A DNA stretch of 31,462 bases from JAOZMY01 sp964577975 (GCA_964577975.1 CAZOBB010000145.1:1-31462); one strand, 5' to 3'; counted from the stretch's first letter, positions 23,606-31,462 are shown. The notes: generated by a model from the sequence alone, not told the origin. A program made the numbers and translations.

Positions 23606-24798
23606 CTTTCCGCAAAATGGGCCCCTCGTGGGTCATCAGCGCCGTGGCATGCGGACCGGCCACACTGGCAAGCGTGTCGTTGTCGGGTAGCAGTTTCGGT
23701 TACACTTTTTTATGGGTCATCATTCTCAGCGCCGTATTCGGCGCGACGGCTCAATACCTGGCCGCGAAGACAGCCGTTATCTTCGAGAAGGGAATCATTT
23801 CCCTCGTGAAAGAACGGTTCGGTCGACCCATGGCGGGAATTCTCACCCTCGACGCCCTAGCCGCCACATGGTTGGCCGCCGTCGTCCTCATGAAGGCCCT
23901 CGTAGGAATCACCTCCTATCTAACGGGCTTTTCAACCCCATGGTGGGGAATTCCTTATGCCTTCCTCTTCACGTTTTTACTGATACGAGGAGGATACACC
24001 TTTTTCGAGACGGTCTGTAAACTCTTGGTCGTTGGCGTCATCCTCTGCTTTGCCACAACCCTCCTGCTCGTTCCTATCGACTGGGCCGAAGCCGTAAAGG
24101 GATTGATTCCCTCCCTCACGGGCAGTGGCAAGGGGGCCGTCATGATGGCCGGAATCATGGGTGGAGCCGTCCACATCACCATCATCGCCATGCACACATA
24201 CACGGTTCAAGAAAGGCATTGGAAGGCCGAAACCTTGCCGCTGGTCCGATTGGATGTAATCACCTCCATGCTGCTGGCTTTCGGCCTCTATAGCATCGTC
24301 ATCTTCCTCGTTTCAGCGGCAGTCTTACACAGCCGAGGAATTCAAGCCAAGGGGGCGTTGGACGTGGCCCGAAGCCTCAAACCTCTCCTGGGACCTTACG
24401 CTTCCACCGCCTTTTTCGCGGGTTTGTGGGGTGCCACCGTTTCCACTATCATGCCCACTTTTCAAGCGGGAGCCTATTTCATCGCCGATTTTTTCAGCTT
24501 TCCCATGAAACCTTCGAATCCGCGATTCAGATTCGCCATCATTGCCGGAATTCTCCTAAGTCTGATCGGTCCCTTTCTCAAGGGCGCTTTTTTCCCCCTT
24601 CTCATTGTCATGCTGGCCATCGGCCTGTGCGGAACCCCTTTGATCCTCATCCTCCTCCTGATACTTCTGCGTGACCGTCGTCTCCGACACACGGGTTTAC
24701 AAAATCGGTGGCTTTCGACCCTCGGAGCTGCCACGACAGGAATCTCGCTCTTCCTCGCCGTTCGCTTCCTGCTTTCCCTCTTGAGGAGATATCTATGA
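23590..24798 (+). CDS. Nramp-fold transporter lacking the metal-binding motifs (TPP-controlled)
   Basis: 402 residues, about 11 hydrophobic helices. ATG 23590 has AGGAGG upstream; a TTG at 23539 lies in the leader and is rejected. The first helix aligns with Nramp through G-P-S-W ... G-S-S-F-G-Y, but the DPGN metal motif reads G-P-A-T (22-25). The helix-6 M-P-H motif is also lost (G-A-V-H-I-T-I-I-A-M-H-T-Y-T-V-Q-E-R). D-V-A-R-S-L-K-P-L-L-G and the F-A-G-L-W-G-A region support Nramp kinship. Known Nramps move Mn, Fe or other divalent metals using those ligands, so a different cargo is likely. It is first in a TPP-riboswitch operon with thiDN and cytX. Inference: import of thiamine, thiazole or another precursor. 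Kinship by eye is fair, not certain. Confidence 0.75.
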   Translation: MTLLKAFRKMGPSWVISAVACGPATLASVSLSGSSFGYTFLWVIILSAVFGATAQYLAAKTAVIFEKGIISLVKERFGRPMAGILTLDALAATWLAAVVLMKALVGITSYLTGFSTPWWGIPYAFLFTFLLIRGGYTFFETVCKLLVVGVILCFATTLLLVPIDWAEAVKGLIPSLTGSGKGAVMMAGIMGGAVHITIIAMHTYTVQERHWKAETLPLVRLDVITSMLLAFGLYSIVIFLVSAAVLHSRGIQAKGALDVARSLKPLLGPYASTAFFAGLWGATVSTIMPTFQAGAYFIADFFSFPMKPSNPRFRFAIIAGILLSLIGPFLKGAFFPLLIVMLAIGLCGTPLILILLLILLRDRRLRHTGLQNRWLSTLGAATTGISLFLAVRFLLSLLRRYL

Positions 24799-25343
24799 AA
24801 ACGTGCCGGCCTTTCTTCGGTTTGAAGACCCTTATCGTAGGAGACGTAAACACGGGAAAAACCTCCTACACGCAACTTCTCCTGTTAGAGTGTCAAGGTC
24901 AAAAATCGATGGTGGTTCTCGACATGGCCCCCGAAAAGACGGAAAATGTTGGGGGAAAGATGCAAGTCCCTTCCGATCCCACTATCCATTACTTCACCAC
25001 TCAAATCCGTCCGCCTCGGCTCAGCGCAAAAAACGAGGAAGAGGCCATACGGATCGCTACCGAGAACGCAACCGCTATCGAGAACGATCTATTTTCACGG
25101 GCGGAAAGCATTCCTGCCGATGCCCTCATCATAAATGACGTTTCCCTCTATCTACAGATGGGCAACCTGAAGCGCCTTCTCCAACTCATGGGAAGGTTCC
25201 AAACCGTCATCCTCAATGGATACATCGGAAACTCCTTTCCAGAGGGAAAACTGACCCAACGAGAGCGTGAAAACATGACCCACCTCATGAATGCTTGTAA
25301 CCAGATCATCGAGACACAAAAAAACGATTCGATGAACCCTTGA
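24795..25343 (+). CDS. P-loop NTPase/kinase-like protein of the thiamine operon (CobU-like?)
   Basis: 182 residues from ATG 24795, overlapping the transporter stop as ATGA with GAGGAG 7 bases upstream. Walker A G-D-V-N-T-G-K-T at 16-23. The later segments I-I-N-D-V-S-L-Y-L (about 112-120) and V-I-L-N-G-Y-I-G-N-S-F followed by R-E-R-E-N-M-T-H-L-M-N-A-C-N-Q-I-I resemble the layout of CobU-type kinases (D-C-L-T-L-W, then S-N-E-V-G-x-G-I-V-P, then L-N-Q). CobU phosphorylates adenosylcobinamide; here no cobalamin gene is near. Inference: a small-molecule kinase serving thiamine salvage (thiazole alcohol, thiamine or its monophosphate), or an ATPase partner of the transporter. Function not established. 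Confidence 0.65.
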   Translation: MKTCRPFFGLKTLIVGDVNTGKTSYTQLLLLECQGQKSMVVLDMAPEKTENVGGKMQVPSDPTIHYFTTQIRPPRLSAKNEEEAIRIATENATAIENDLFSRAESIPADALIINDVSLYLQMGNLKRLLQLMGRFQTVILNGYIGNSFPEGKLTQRERENMTHLMNACNQIIETQKNDSMNP

Positions 25344-25354
25344 AGGAGCATGCC

Positions 25355-26722
25355 ATGTATCATCATACCCGTCCTGTCGTATTGACGATCGCCGGCTCCG
25401 ATTCAGGCGGAGGCGCCGGAATCCAGGCGGATTTGAAAACGATCACCGTCCATGGCTGTTTTGGCGTGAGCGCGCTGACCGCTTTGACGGCCCAGAATAG
25501 CGTTGGCGTCCAGGGAATCTATCCCATCCCAACAGATTTCATCCGACAACAACTCGAATCCATCTTCGACGATTTCCCCGTCGTCTCGGCCAAAACCGGG
25601 ATGCTTCACTCTTCGGAGGTCATCCATCTCGTGGCCGAATTTTTCAAGACACGCCCCGAGGTCTCCCTCGTCTGCGACCCTGTCATGATAGCCAAAAGCG
25701 GCGACAAGCTTCTAAGAGATGACGCCATCCAAGCTTTGAAAAACGAGTTGCTCCCACGCGCGGCCGTTCTCACTCCGAATATTCCGGAGGCCGAAGTGTT
25801 GTGGGGAAATCCCATCTGCTCCGAGGAGGACAAGGAAACCGCTTGCAAGTTCCTCCACGCCTTGGGGGCACGAACCATACTCCTCAAAGGGGGACATGAA
25901 CAGGGAGAAAGGAGCACGGATCTCCTATTCGACGGCTCCACGTTTCATCGTTTCTCCAGTCCCCGCTATTCCACGAAGAACACCCACGGCACCGGTTGCA
26001 CCACCTCTGCAGCCATTGCTTCCAACCTCGCCCTCGGAAAAGATATCTCCACGGCCATCGCCGACGCCAAGGCCTACATGGACACCGCCATCCGTTTCTC
26101 TCTTACCCTCGGGAAAGGACACGGCCCAACGGACCATTTCGCCGCTGCAGAGAGGGATAAAGAACGTTACGCGGTTTTACACGCTCTTCAGGAAGCCGTA
26201 GCCTCTTTCTCCCGCCACCCCGTTGGGCATCTCATTCCAGAAGTTCAGACCAACATCGCCTACGGGCTCCCATTCGCCACCAAACACGAAGAGGTCGCCG
26301 CCATTCCCGGACGTATCGTCAATCTTAACGGTCGGCCTCACCCATCTGGATGTCCCTCTTTCGGCGCCTCCCGCCATATCGCATCCATCGTCCTTGCCGT
26401 GATGCGCATTTCCCCCACTCACCGAAGCGTCATGAATATTCGATACGATCCGGTCTTGCTGAAAAAGGCGGAAAATTTGGGATGGATCATCCGTTCCTTC
26501 AACCGCAAAGATGAACCCCCCGACATCAGGGAACGGGAAGGATCCACCCTGGAATGGGGAACAAGTGAGGTTCTCAGAAAAACCGACACCATACCCGATC
26601 TCATCTTCGACACGGGGGACGTGGGAAAAGAACCCATGATCCGCCTCCTTGGAAAGACCCCCGAGGAGGTTGTAACCAAGGCTTTGAGAATCGGGGGAAT
26701 TGAAACGAAAATAGAAGGATAA
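25355..26722 (+). CDS. thiDN: ThiD-ThiN fusion: HMP/HMP-P kinase plus thiamine monophosphate synthase
   Basis: 455 residues from ATG 25355, six bases after an AAGGAG site. ThiD domain (about 1-265): G-S-D-S-G-G-G-A-G-I-Q-A-D at 14-26, C-D-P-V-M at 107-111, and G-T-G-C at 212-215, the anion-hole loop. It phosphorylates HMP to HMP-PP. ThiN domain (about 275-455): N-I-A-Y-G-L near 300, G-C-P-S-F-G-A-S-R-H-I-A at about 332-343, F-D-T-G-D-V-G-K-E-P near the end. ThiN is the non-homologous replacement of ThiE and joins HMP-PP to thiazole phosphate. The fusion is known in archaea and various bacteria. It is third in the TPP-controlled run. The thiazole phosphate source (thiG path or a kinase) is not in the window. 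Confidence 0.95.
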   Translation: MYHHTRPVVLTIAGSDSGGGAGIQADLKTITVHGCFGVSALTALTAQNSVGVQGIYPIPTDFIRQQLESIFDDFPVVSAKTGMLHSSEVIHLVAEFFKTRPEVSLVCDPVMIAKSGDKLLRDDAIQALKNELLPRAAVLTPNIPEAEVLWGNPICSEEDKETACKFLHALGARTILLKGGHEQGERSTDLLFDGSTFHRFSSPRYSTKNTHGTGCTTSAAIASNLALGKDISTAIADAKAYMDTAIRFSLTLGKGHGPTDHFAAAERDKERYAVLHALQEAVASFSRHPVGHLIPEVQTNIAYGLPFATKHEEVAAIPGRIVNLNGRPHPSGCPSFGASRHIASIVLAVMRISPTHRSVMNIRYDPVLLKKAENLGWIIRSFNRKDEPPDIREREGSTLEWGTSEVLRKTDTIPDLIFDTGDVGKEPMIRLLGKTPEEVVTKALRIGGIETKIEG

Positions 26723-26774
26723 TCCCTTCATGGAAACTGAAATTTCCCTTCGTTTTCAATAAGAGAGGAGAGCC

Positions 26775-28049
26775 ATGGAAGCTTTGAAACCTGTCGATCC
26801 GAAGGAACAAAGATGGAATGGGTTGGATTTTTTTATCCTTTGGGCCGGCGCGGGTATCTCTCTTGCCGAGATCTGGGCAGGTGGAATGCTTCGCCCCATG
26901 GGATTTCTGATTGGCGTGGCGGTTATCCTCATCGGTCATTTCATTGGGAACACCGCCCTCGCCTTGGGAGGGATTCTAGGCTCCGAACATGGCATACCCA
27001 CGATGGTAGCCCTCCGCCCCTCCTTTGGAATCCGAGGTTCTTACCTTGCTTCCATCCTCAACATCATTCAACTTATTGGCTGGACAGCCGTCATGATTTG
27101 GATTGGAGGAAATGCCGCGGATGCCCTTCTGAAGTCCCATGTCGGTTCCCACCCCAAAGCGTGGATGATCGGGATTGGATTGGTGACCATCGTCTGGTCT
27201 TTCGTCGGAGAAACCTTCTGGAAATGGCTACAGCGTATTTCCGTCGCCGGGCTCCTCATCCTTTCTGCCGCCATGACCCTGATGGTCTTCACATCCTATG
27301 GCTGGCATACCCTTTTGAGTGCGAAAGGAGAAGGAGGACTAGCCGTCCCTTTAGGAATCGATTTAGTGGTTGCCATGCCTATTTCATGGCTTCCCCTCGT
27401 GGCCGACTACTCCCGATTCAGCCGCAAGACGGTTTCGGCCTTCTGGGGAACGTGGTGGGGATATTTCTTCCTGAGTAGCTGGATGTACCTTGTCGGACTT
27501 GCCGCAGCCATTGCTACCCACAGTGACACACCCGACTCCATGGTGCTTCAACTCATGGCCGGAGCCGGGTGGATCCTCCCTGCCCTTCTGATTGTTCTCT
27601 TCTCCACCTTTACCACAACCTTTCTGGACATCTATTCTACAGCCGTCTCCGCTCAAAATCTCCTCCCCTCTTTAAGCGAAAAACGAGGGATCGTCACCAC
27701 TGGCATCCTCGGAATTCTCGTTGCCCTTATCTTCGATGCCAGCCAATACGAAAATTTTCTGCTTCTCATCGGGTCCTTTTTCTGTCCCATGTTCGGCGTG
27801 ACCCTTACCGATTATTTCCTCATTCGCAAAAGGCACATCGATACAGACGCGCTCGACAAAAAGGAAGGACCGTATTGGTATAATGGCGGAATACACTGGA
27901 AGGCCATCTTCGCTTGGCTGGTGGGTGTTGGACTCTATCAAATTAGCTTCCAGCACGGATGGCCCATCGGCTCCACCCTTCCATCCATGATCATCGCAGG
28001 GGGGGTCTACTTTTTCTCCACCGCCGGCACTTCCAAAAAGGCTTCCTAA
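26775..28049 (+). CDS. cytX: NCS1-family permease, CytX (putative HMP transporter)
   Basis: 424 residues, about 12 hydrophobic helices. N-terminal W-N-G-L-D-F-F-I-L-W-A-G-A-G-I-S-L-A-E-I-W-A-G-G and G-I-P-T-M-V-A-L-R-P-S-F-G-I-R-G-S match the CytX branch of the cytosine/purine permeases, predicted to bring in hydroxymethylpyrimidine. R-F-S-R-K near residue 217 sits before a helix. AGAGGAG precedes ATG. It is 52 bases after thiDN, so it probably shares the riboswitch mRNA. The HMP taken up would be the substrate of ThiD. The 3' hairpin (28067-28090) lies downstream. Confidence 0.92.
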   Translation: MEALKPVDPKEQRWNGLDFFILWAGAGISLAEIWAGGMLRPMGFLIGVAVILIGHFIGNTALALGGILGSEHGIPTMVALRPSFGIRGSYLASILNIIQLIGWTAVMIWIGGNAADALLKSHVGSHPKAWMIGIGLVTIVWSFVGETFWKWLQRISVAGLLILSAAMTLMVFTSYGWHTLLSAKGEGGLAVPLGIDLVVAMPISWLPLVADYSRFSRKTVSAFWGTWWGYFFLSSWMYLVGLAAAIATHSDTPDSMVLQLMAGAGWILPALLIVLFSTFTTTFLDIYSTAVSAQNLLPSLSEKRGIVTTGILGILVALIFDASQYENFLLLIGSFFCPMFGVTLTDYFLIRKRHIDTDALDKKEGPYWYNGGIHWKAIFAWLVGVGLYQISFQHGWPIGSTLPSMIIAGGVYFFSTAGTSKKAS

Positions 28050-28060
28050 TCCTTCCAGAC

Positions 28061-28090
28061 AAAAAATGGGGACACCTTTCGGTGTCCCCA
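28061..28090 (-). terminator. Rho-independent terminator of the cold-shock gene
   Basis: A perfect 10-base-pair stem TGGGGACACC/GGTGTCCCCA with a 4-base loop; on the minus strand it is followed by six T. It ends 28 bases past the csp stop. On the plus strand it lies after cytX but has no T run, so termination there is doubtful. Confidence 0.9.
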
Positions 28091-28117
28091 CGTGTACGAT
28101 CAAGATTTCTTGTGATG

Positions 28118-28324
28118 CTACATCGCCCGTTGGACATTCTTCGCCACGGGTCCGCGATCGCTTTCCTCAATATCAAAAGTTACTTCTTCACCCTCTGATA
28201 GCGTCTTGAAACCGGGCATGTTGATCGATGAAAAATGAACAAACAAATCTTCGCCATTCTCCTGCTCGATGAAGCCATAGCCTTTCTTCTCACTGAACCA
28301 TTTAACTTTTCCAGTTGCCAACAC
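28118..28324 (-). CDS. csp: Cold-shock protein, CspA family
   Basis: 68 residues when started at GTG 28324 (the frame has TTG at 28330 and 28321). AGGAGG stands 6 bases before the GTG, and 9 before the TTG at 28321, which would give the usual M-A-T-G-K-V-K-W. RNP1 K-G-Y-G-F-I-E and RNP2 D-L-F-V-H-F-S-S-I are both present. A single OB-fold RNA/ssDNA-binding chaperone. The end R-G-P-V-A-K-N-V is usual. Flanked by a good terminator and a leader of about 125 bases from a promoter at 28455-28484, as is common for csp genes. Confidence 0.95.
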   Translation of the reverse strand: MLATGKVKWFSEKKGYGFIEQENGEDLFVHFSSINMPGFKTLSEGEEVTFDIEESDRGPVAKNVQRAM

Positions 28325-28452
28325 TCTCAACCTCCTTTCCTTATTTTTTTCATGGTCCCTGCCTAAGGTCGAAACGCTGACACCCGGAAAACACTTCCAA
28401 AGCCTAAGTAGCGAAACCGACCCGCTTTTGTAGCCGGGCCATACTCTATGAT

Positions 28453-28484
28453 GGTGTGTATCACACCCCTATTGCCAAAGTCAA
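28453..28484 (-). promoter_or_regulatory. csp promoter with overlapping perfect dyad
   Basis: Minus strand: TTGACT (28479-28484), 18 bases, TACACA (28455-28460). The dyad GGTGTG-TAT-CACACC (28453-28467) covers the -10, so a repressor could act there. No repressor is identified. Confidence 0.5.
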
Positions 28485-28500
28485 GGAAAAACTCTTACCG

Positions 28501-29505
28501 TCATTTTCCCTTGAAAGAAAACTTCTTGATCTCTGCCTTTTTCCTCAAACTGGCAATCAGGATTCTCACTTCCTCTTGAACCTTCTTCTGTTTCAGGTAG
28601 GTCTTGATCCTCCCCTCGACCTTTTTGAATTCAGTCGTAGAGGCAGGCTTTCTGTCTGTCACCTTGATAATATGAAAGCCATAGCGGGTTCGCACAATAT
28701 CGCTCGTCTGTCCCGGTTTCAATCCAAACGCCGCGTCTTCGAAAGGTTTGACCATTTCCCCTCGTTTGAAAAAACCAAGATCCCCCCCCTTCTTCGCGCT
28801 AGGGCCTTCCGAAACTTCTTTGGCCACCTTAGCAAAGTCTTCTCCTTTCTCCAGTCTCTGCCGTATGGCCTCAATCTTCTTCTTTGCCTCCGCCACCTTC
28901 TCTTTGGTGGCATCCGAAGCGACCTTCACCAAGATATGGCTTGCCCGCACTTCTTCGGGACGTCTAAAATACTCCGGATGCTTATCGTAGAATGCCTTGG
29001 CTTCCTCGTCCGTGATCTTTACCTTCGAGGCAATCTTTTCGTCAATGAATGCCTTGATTGCCATCTGCCGCTTAATCTGGCTTTTGAGATCCGACTCCGT
29101 CAACTTCAGCTTTTTAAGAGCCTTCAAAAATTCTTCTCGGTTCGAAAACTTTTTCTGTAGGGCTCCAACCTCCTCGTTTACCTTGGCGTCAGAAACCGTA
29201 ATTCCCTCTTTCTGGCTTTCTTGATACAAAAGCTCCCGATCGATCAACGTATCGAGGATTCTCCCCCGCACGTTCTCCAAAGCCTTTCCCTCGAGTTTTT
29301 GGCCCATTTGAACCAACCGACGTTTGGTCTGCTCCACCGACCGGTCGACATCTTCCCTGTTGATAGCCACGCCATTCACAACCGCGACACACGTCTTGTC
29401 TCTCTTTGCCCCTTCCACCAGCGCCACACCGGCCAAAAGGATGACGCCGACAAAAAAGGCCACGAAAACCTTCTCCTTTTTCCTGCAGTTTCTTTTACAA
29501 ACCAT
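28501..29505 (-). CDS. SurA/PpiC-type peptidyl-prolyl isomerase chaperone, exported
   Basis: 334 residues. Basic N-terminus then a hydrophobic core (about 12-33) make a signal sequence or anchor. A SurA-N-like helical region (V-V-N-G-V-A-I-N-R-E-D-V-D at about 43-55) is followed by a parvulin domain with A-S-H-I-L-V-K (about 186-192), G-D-L-G-F-F-K-R-G-E-M-V and G-F-H-I-I-K-V-T. Parvulins turn proline bonds and help outer-membrane proteins fold in the periplasm. AGGAGGAAAGT precedes ATG. A Lys-rich C-terminal segment ends the protein. It is divergent from prfB. A C-V residue near the mature start (K-T-C-V) does not look like a lipobox. Confidence 0.92.
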   Translation of the reverse strand: MVCKRNCRKKEKVFVAFFVGVILLAGVALVEGAKRDKTCVAVVNGVAINREDVDRSVEQTKRRLVQMGQKLEGKALENVRGRILDTLIDRELLYQESQKEGITVSDAKVNEEVGALQKKFSNREEFLKALKKLKLTESDLKSQIKRQMAIKAFIDEKIASKVKITDEEAKAFYDKHPEYFRRPEEVRASHILVKVASDATKEKVAEAKKKIEAIRQRLEKGEDFAKVAKEVSEGPSAKKGGDLGFFKRGEMVKPFEDAAFGLKPGQTSDIVRTRYGFHIIKVTDRKPASTTEFKKVEGRIKTYLKQKKVQEEVRILIASLRKKAEIKKFSFKGK

Positions 29506-29722
29506 ACTTTCCTCCTAAACAATGAAGCCCCTTTTCGGGGCCTTATCAAAAGACACCTTATGTTTTCTTTGTCTTCTCTTACAAAGCACTTCTACCAGCT
29601 TTCCATGCAAAAGGCAAGTTCTCCCTCGTTTATCTGTCGATTCCCCTTCTAAACATGCTTGCGATGCCCTCAAGGTTATGTTAAACAACATCCGCAAACA
29701 GAAAAGTTAGAGGGTTCCATTC
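29506..29722. other. surA-prfB divergent intergenic region
   Basis: 217 bases without a gene. A GCCCC-TTTTC-GGGGC hairpin (29527-29541) sits in the surA leader just before its ribosome site. On the plus strand a weak promoter TTGCGA (29659-29664), 17 bases, TAAACA (29682-29687) may serve prfB; it overlaps a dyad ATGTT-AAAC-AACAT (29678-29691). Confidence 0.35.
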
Positions 29723-30830
29723 ATGACACCAGAAGTAAAAGACAGGCTCGCCCAATGCAAACAAAAGATTCTAGCGTTGCGGGGTTATCTTTGACATCGA
29801 AAACAAAGAAAAAGAATATAGAAAGCTTTCGGCAGAATCCGAAAAGGCGGATTTTTGGCAGGACGCCAATCGCGCCAAGGACATTTTGAAACATCAGGCC
29901 GACCTCAAACGGGACATCGAGGCTGTTTCCTCCCTTGAAGACGAGGTGGAAGATCTCGAGGCTTTGATCGAGCTTTTGGAAGAGGAGACGGACAATGAGT
30001 CGGAAGAAGAGCTTCACCAACGCCTCCATCGCCTGGAACAAAAGATCCAGTCCCTCGAGTTCCAACAAAAGCTTGGCAATCCCGATGATCGAAACAATGC
30101 GATCGTAAGCATCAACGCCGGAGCCGGTGGCACGGAAGCCCAGGATTGGGCCGAAATGATCTTGAGGATGCTTCTTCGCTGGTGCGAGCGGAAGGGGTAT
30201 GAAACGGAGATAATCGACTTTTTGGCAGGCGATGAGGCAGGTGTCAAAAACGTCACCTTCACCGTCAAAGGTCCTTACGCCTACGGCTATCTCAAAGCGG
30301 AAAACGGTATTCACCGCCTTGTCAGGATCTCCCCCTTCGACGCCAACCGTCGCCGCCACACATCTTTCGCCTCCGTCTCCGTGATCCCTGAAATGCCGGA
30401 AGGTGTGGAAATCGAGATCGACGAAGCGGACCTGAAAATCGATACGTACCGCGCCAGTGGTGCCGGAGGTCAACACGTCAACAAAACCGACTCCGCCGTC
30501 CGAATCACGCATCTCCCCACCGGTATCGTGGTCCAATGTCAGAACGAACGCTCCCAATACCGAAACAAACAAATGGCATTGAGCGTCCTCAAGGCCCGCC
30601 TTTACGAGCTTAAACGGCGAGAAGAGGAAGAAAAACTAGAAGCGCTCCGAGGGGAGAAAAAGGGGATTGAATGGGGCAGCCAAATCCGCTCCTACGTTCT
30701 CCATCCTTACAGAATGGTAAAGGATCATCGTACCGGAGTCGAAACCGGCAACGTGGAAGATGTCTTGGATGGAGGGCTCGATACTTTCATCAACGCCTAC
30801 CTGATGCAGGGAACCCACCCCTCAGTTTGA
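29723..30830 (+). CDS. prfB: Peptide chain release factor 2, with programmed +1 frameshift
   Basis: Frame 0 runs from ATG 29723 for 23 codons to TGA at 29792-29794; reading then continues +1 from GAC 29793 to 30830, giving 368 residues. The slippery CTT-TGA-C is intact. The RF2 anticodon-like tripeptide S-P-F is in R-I-S-P-F-D, and the catalytic loop G-A-G-G-Q-H-V-N-K-T-D-S-A-V-R follows. RF2 ends translation at UAA and UGA; low RF2 lets the ribosome slip past the UGA, so the gene controls its own level. AGAGGG precedes the ATG. The N-terminal coiled region is Glu-rich as usual. Confidence 0.97.
29780..29795 (+). promoter_or_regulatory. prfB: RF2 programmed frameshift site
   Basis: CGGGGTTATCTTTGAC: an SD-like GGGG, spacer, the CTT slippery codon, UGA stop at 29792-29794, and C after it. 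The SD-like element is shorter than the usual AGGGGG. Confidence 0.95.
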
Positions 30831-30833
30831 AAG

Positions 30834-31462
30834 ATGTTCACGGTCTCCCTGAGGTGGCAAACCACCTATACCCTACCCGATGTCAAGAAAAAGATCGAAG
30901 AAATCTTCATAGAGGCATGGACAGGGTATTCTACCCTCCGACCGGGTCAGTCCATCCTTATCAAACCCAATCTCCTGAGCGCCAAACCTCCGTCCCAAGC
31001 GGTCACCACCCATCCCATCATCGTCGAAGCCGTTATCCAGCTTTTGCGTGATCACGGATGCCGCGTAACCATCGGTGACAGCCCCGCCCTCCACAAGCTA
31101 TCCTCCGTTGCTAAGAAAGCTGAACTTCTTACCTTCGTGAAGCGTTATGACGTCGTCCTTAAAGAACTCGACGAGCCAATACCTATCAAGGGTCTCACGA
31201 GCGGGATATACCGAAGCTTCTTCCTCTCCCGGCACTGTTTTGAGTTCGATCACTTCATCAATTTGGCAAAATTCAAGACCCACACCATGATGGGACTGAC
31301 GCTTTGTATCAAGAACCTCTTCGGGTGCGTCCCGGGAAAGAAAAAGGCCGCGTGGCATCTCGCCATCGGGGAAGATCGCGGGCTCTTCGCCCGCATGCTC
31401 GTTGAGCTTGCCTCCATACTCCCTGTCGATTTTCACCTCCTCGACGGCATCGTGGCCATGGA
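30834..31462 (+). CDS. DUF362-family protein, C-terminus missing
   Basis: 209 complete codons before the window ends; the start ATG 30834 lies 3 bases after the prfB stop. Seen: G-Q-S-I-L-I-K-P-N-L-L-S, H-P-I-I-V-E-A-V-I, G-D-S-P-A and F-K-T-H-T-M-M-G-L-T-L-C-I-K-N-L-F-G-C-V-P-G, the family's hallmark order. Many DUF362 proteins carry a C-terminal ferredoxin-like [4Fe-4S] domain, which would be past the edge. The function of the family is unknown; metal or Fe-S related roles have been proposed. It is likely co-transcribed with prfB. Confidence 0.9.
   Translation, partial: MFTVSLRWQTTYTLPDVKKKIEEIFIEAWTGYSTLRPGQSILIKPNLLSAKPPSQAVTTHPIIVEAVIQLLRDHGCRVTIGDSPALHKLSSVAKKAELLTFVKRYDVVLKELDEPIPIKGLTSGIYRSFFLSRHCFEFDHFINLAKFKTHTMMGLTLCIKNLFGCVPGKKKAAWHLAIGEDRGLFARMLVELASILPVDFHLLDGIVAM

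Noticed and set aside
28067..28090. Terminator for cytX on the plus strand
   Set aside because: The hairpin is strong but there is no T run on the plus strand; the T run is on the minus strand after csp.
29723..29794. Apparent truncated prfB (in-frame TGA after 23 codons)
   Set aside because: The TGA lies in the standard CTT-TGA-C autoregulatory frameshift site and the downstream frame is intact RF2, so it is not a pseudogene.

Overview
The window carries about 30 genes of a Gram-negative, probably anaerobic bacterium. LPS heptosyltransferase-like genes, hfq, a SurA-like chaperone and an AsmA-like protein point to an outer membrane. A long HdrA with an MvhD-like and an FrhB-like partner, a lactate racemase homologue beside a D-lactate dehydrogenase, and a ThiD-ThiN fusion fit a Desulfobacterota, Nitrospirota or similar lineage. 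That placement is inference from gene content only. No insertion sequence, phage gene or CRISPR array was seen.

Layout. (1) 1-6,950, minus strand, clearly GC-rich: FrhB-like (cut by the window start), MvhD-like, double-module HdrA, UbiB-type kinase, phasin-like protein, then a separately promoted TPR lipoprotein-like or secreted protein. (2) 7,117-7,192: tRNA-Arg(CCG) with its own promoter. Base composition falls from roughly 63-67% to roughly 50% GC around here. (3) 7,335-18,254, plus strand: a long tightly packed run of larA, D-lactate dehydrogenase, a small membrane protein, AsmA-like, an unusual SHMT-like enzyme, GT9, radical SAM, GT9 and a phosphopantetheinyl transferase, many with overlapping start and stop codons. 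(4) 18,240-22,324, minus strand: miaA-hfq-scpB-rluB-small ORF-yihY, mostly overlapping. (5) 22,510-23,266: an ArsR-family regulator and a convergent small membrane protein. (6) 23,369-28,049, plus strand: a TPP riboswitch with a very clear ribosome-site-sequestering hairpin, followed by an Nramp-fold transporter lacking its metal ligands, a P-loop protein, thiDN and cytX. (7) 28,061-31,462: a cold-shock gene with terminator and leader, a SurA/PpiC protein, prfB with its programmed +1 frameshift, and a DUF362 protein cut by the window end.

The most interesting locus is region 6. A TPP riboswitch controls two genes with no standard place in thiamine metabolism (an Nramp-like carrier whose DPGN and MPH motifs are replaced, and a CobU-like P-loop protein) together with two that have one (ThiD-ThiN and the HMP permease CytX). 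This suggests an undescribed thiamine-precursor salvage route. Other notable points are the SHMT-like enzyme with several replaced active-site aromatics, the radical SAM enzyme coupled to two heptosyltransferases, and the sharp compositional change near the tRNA.
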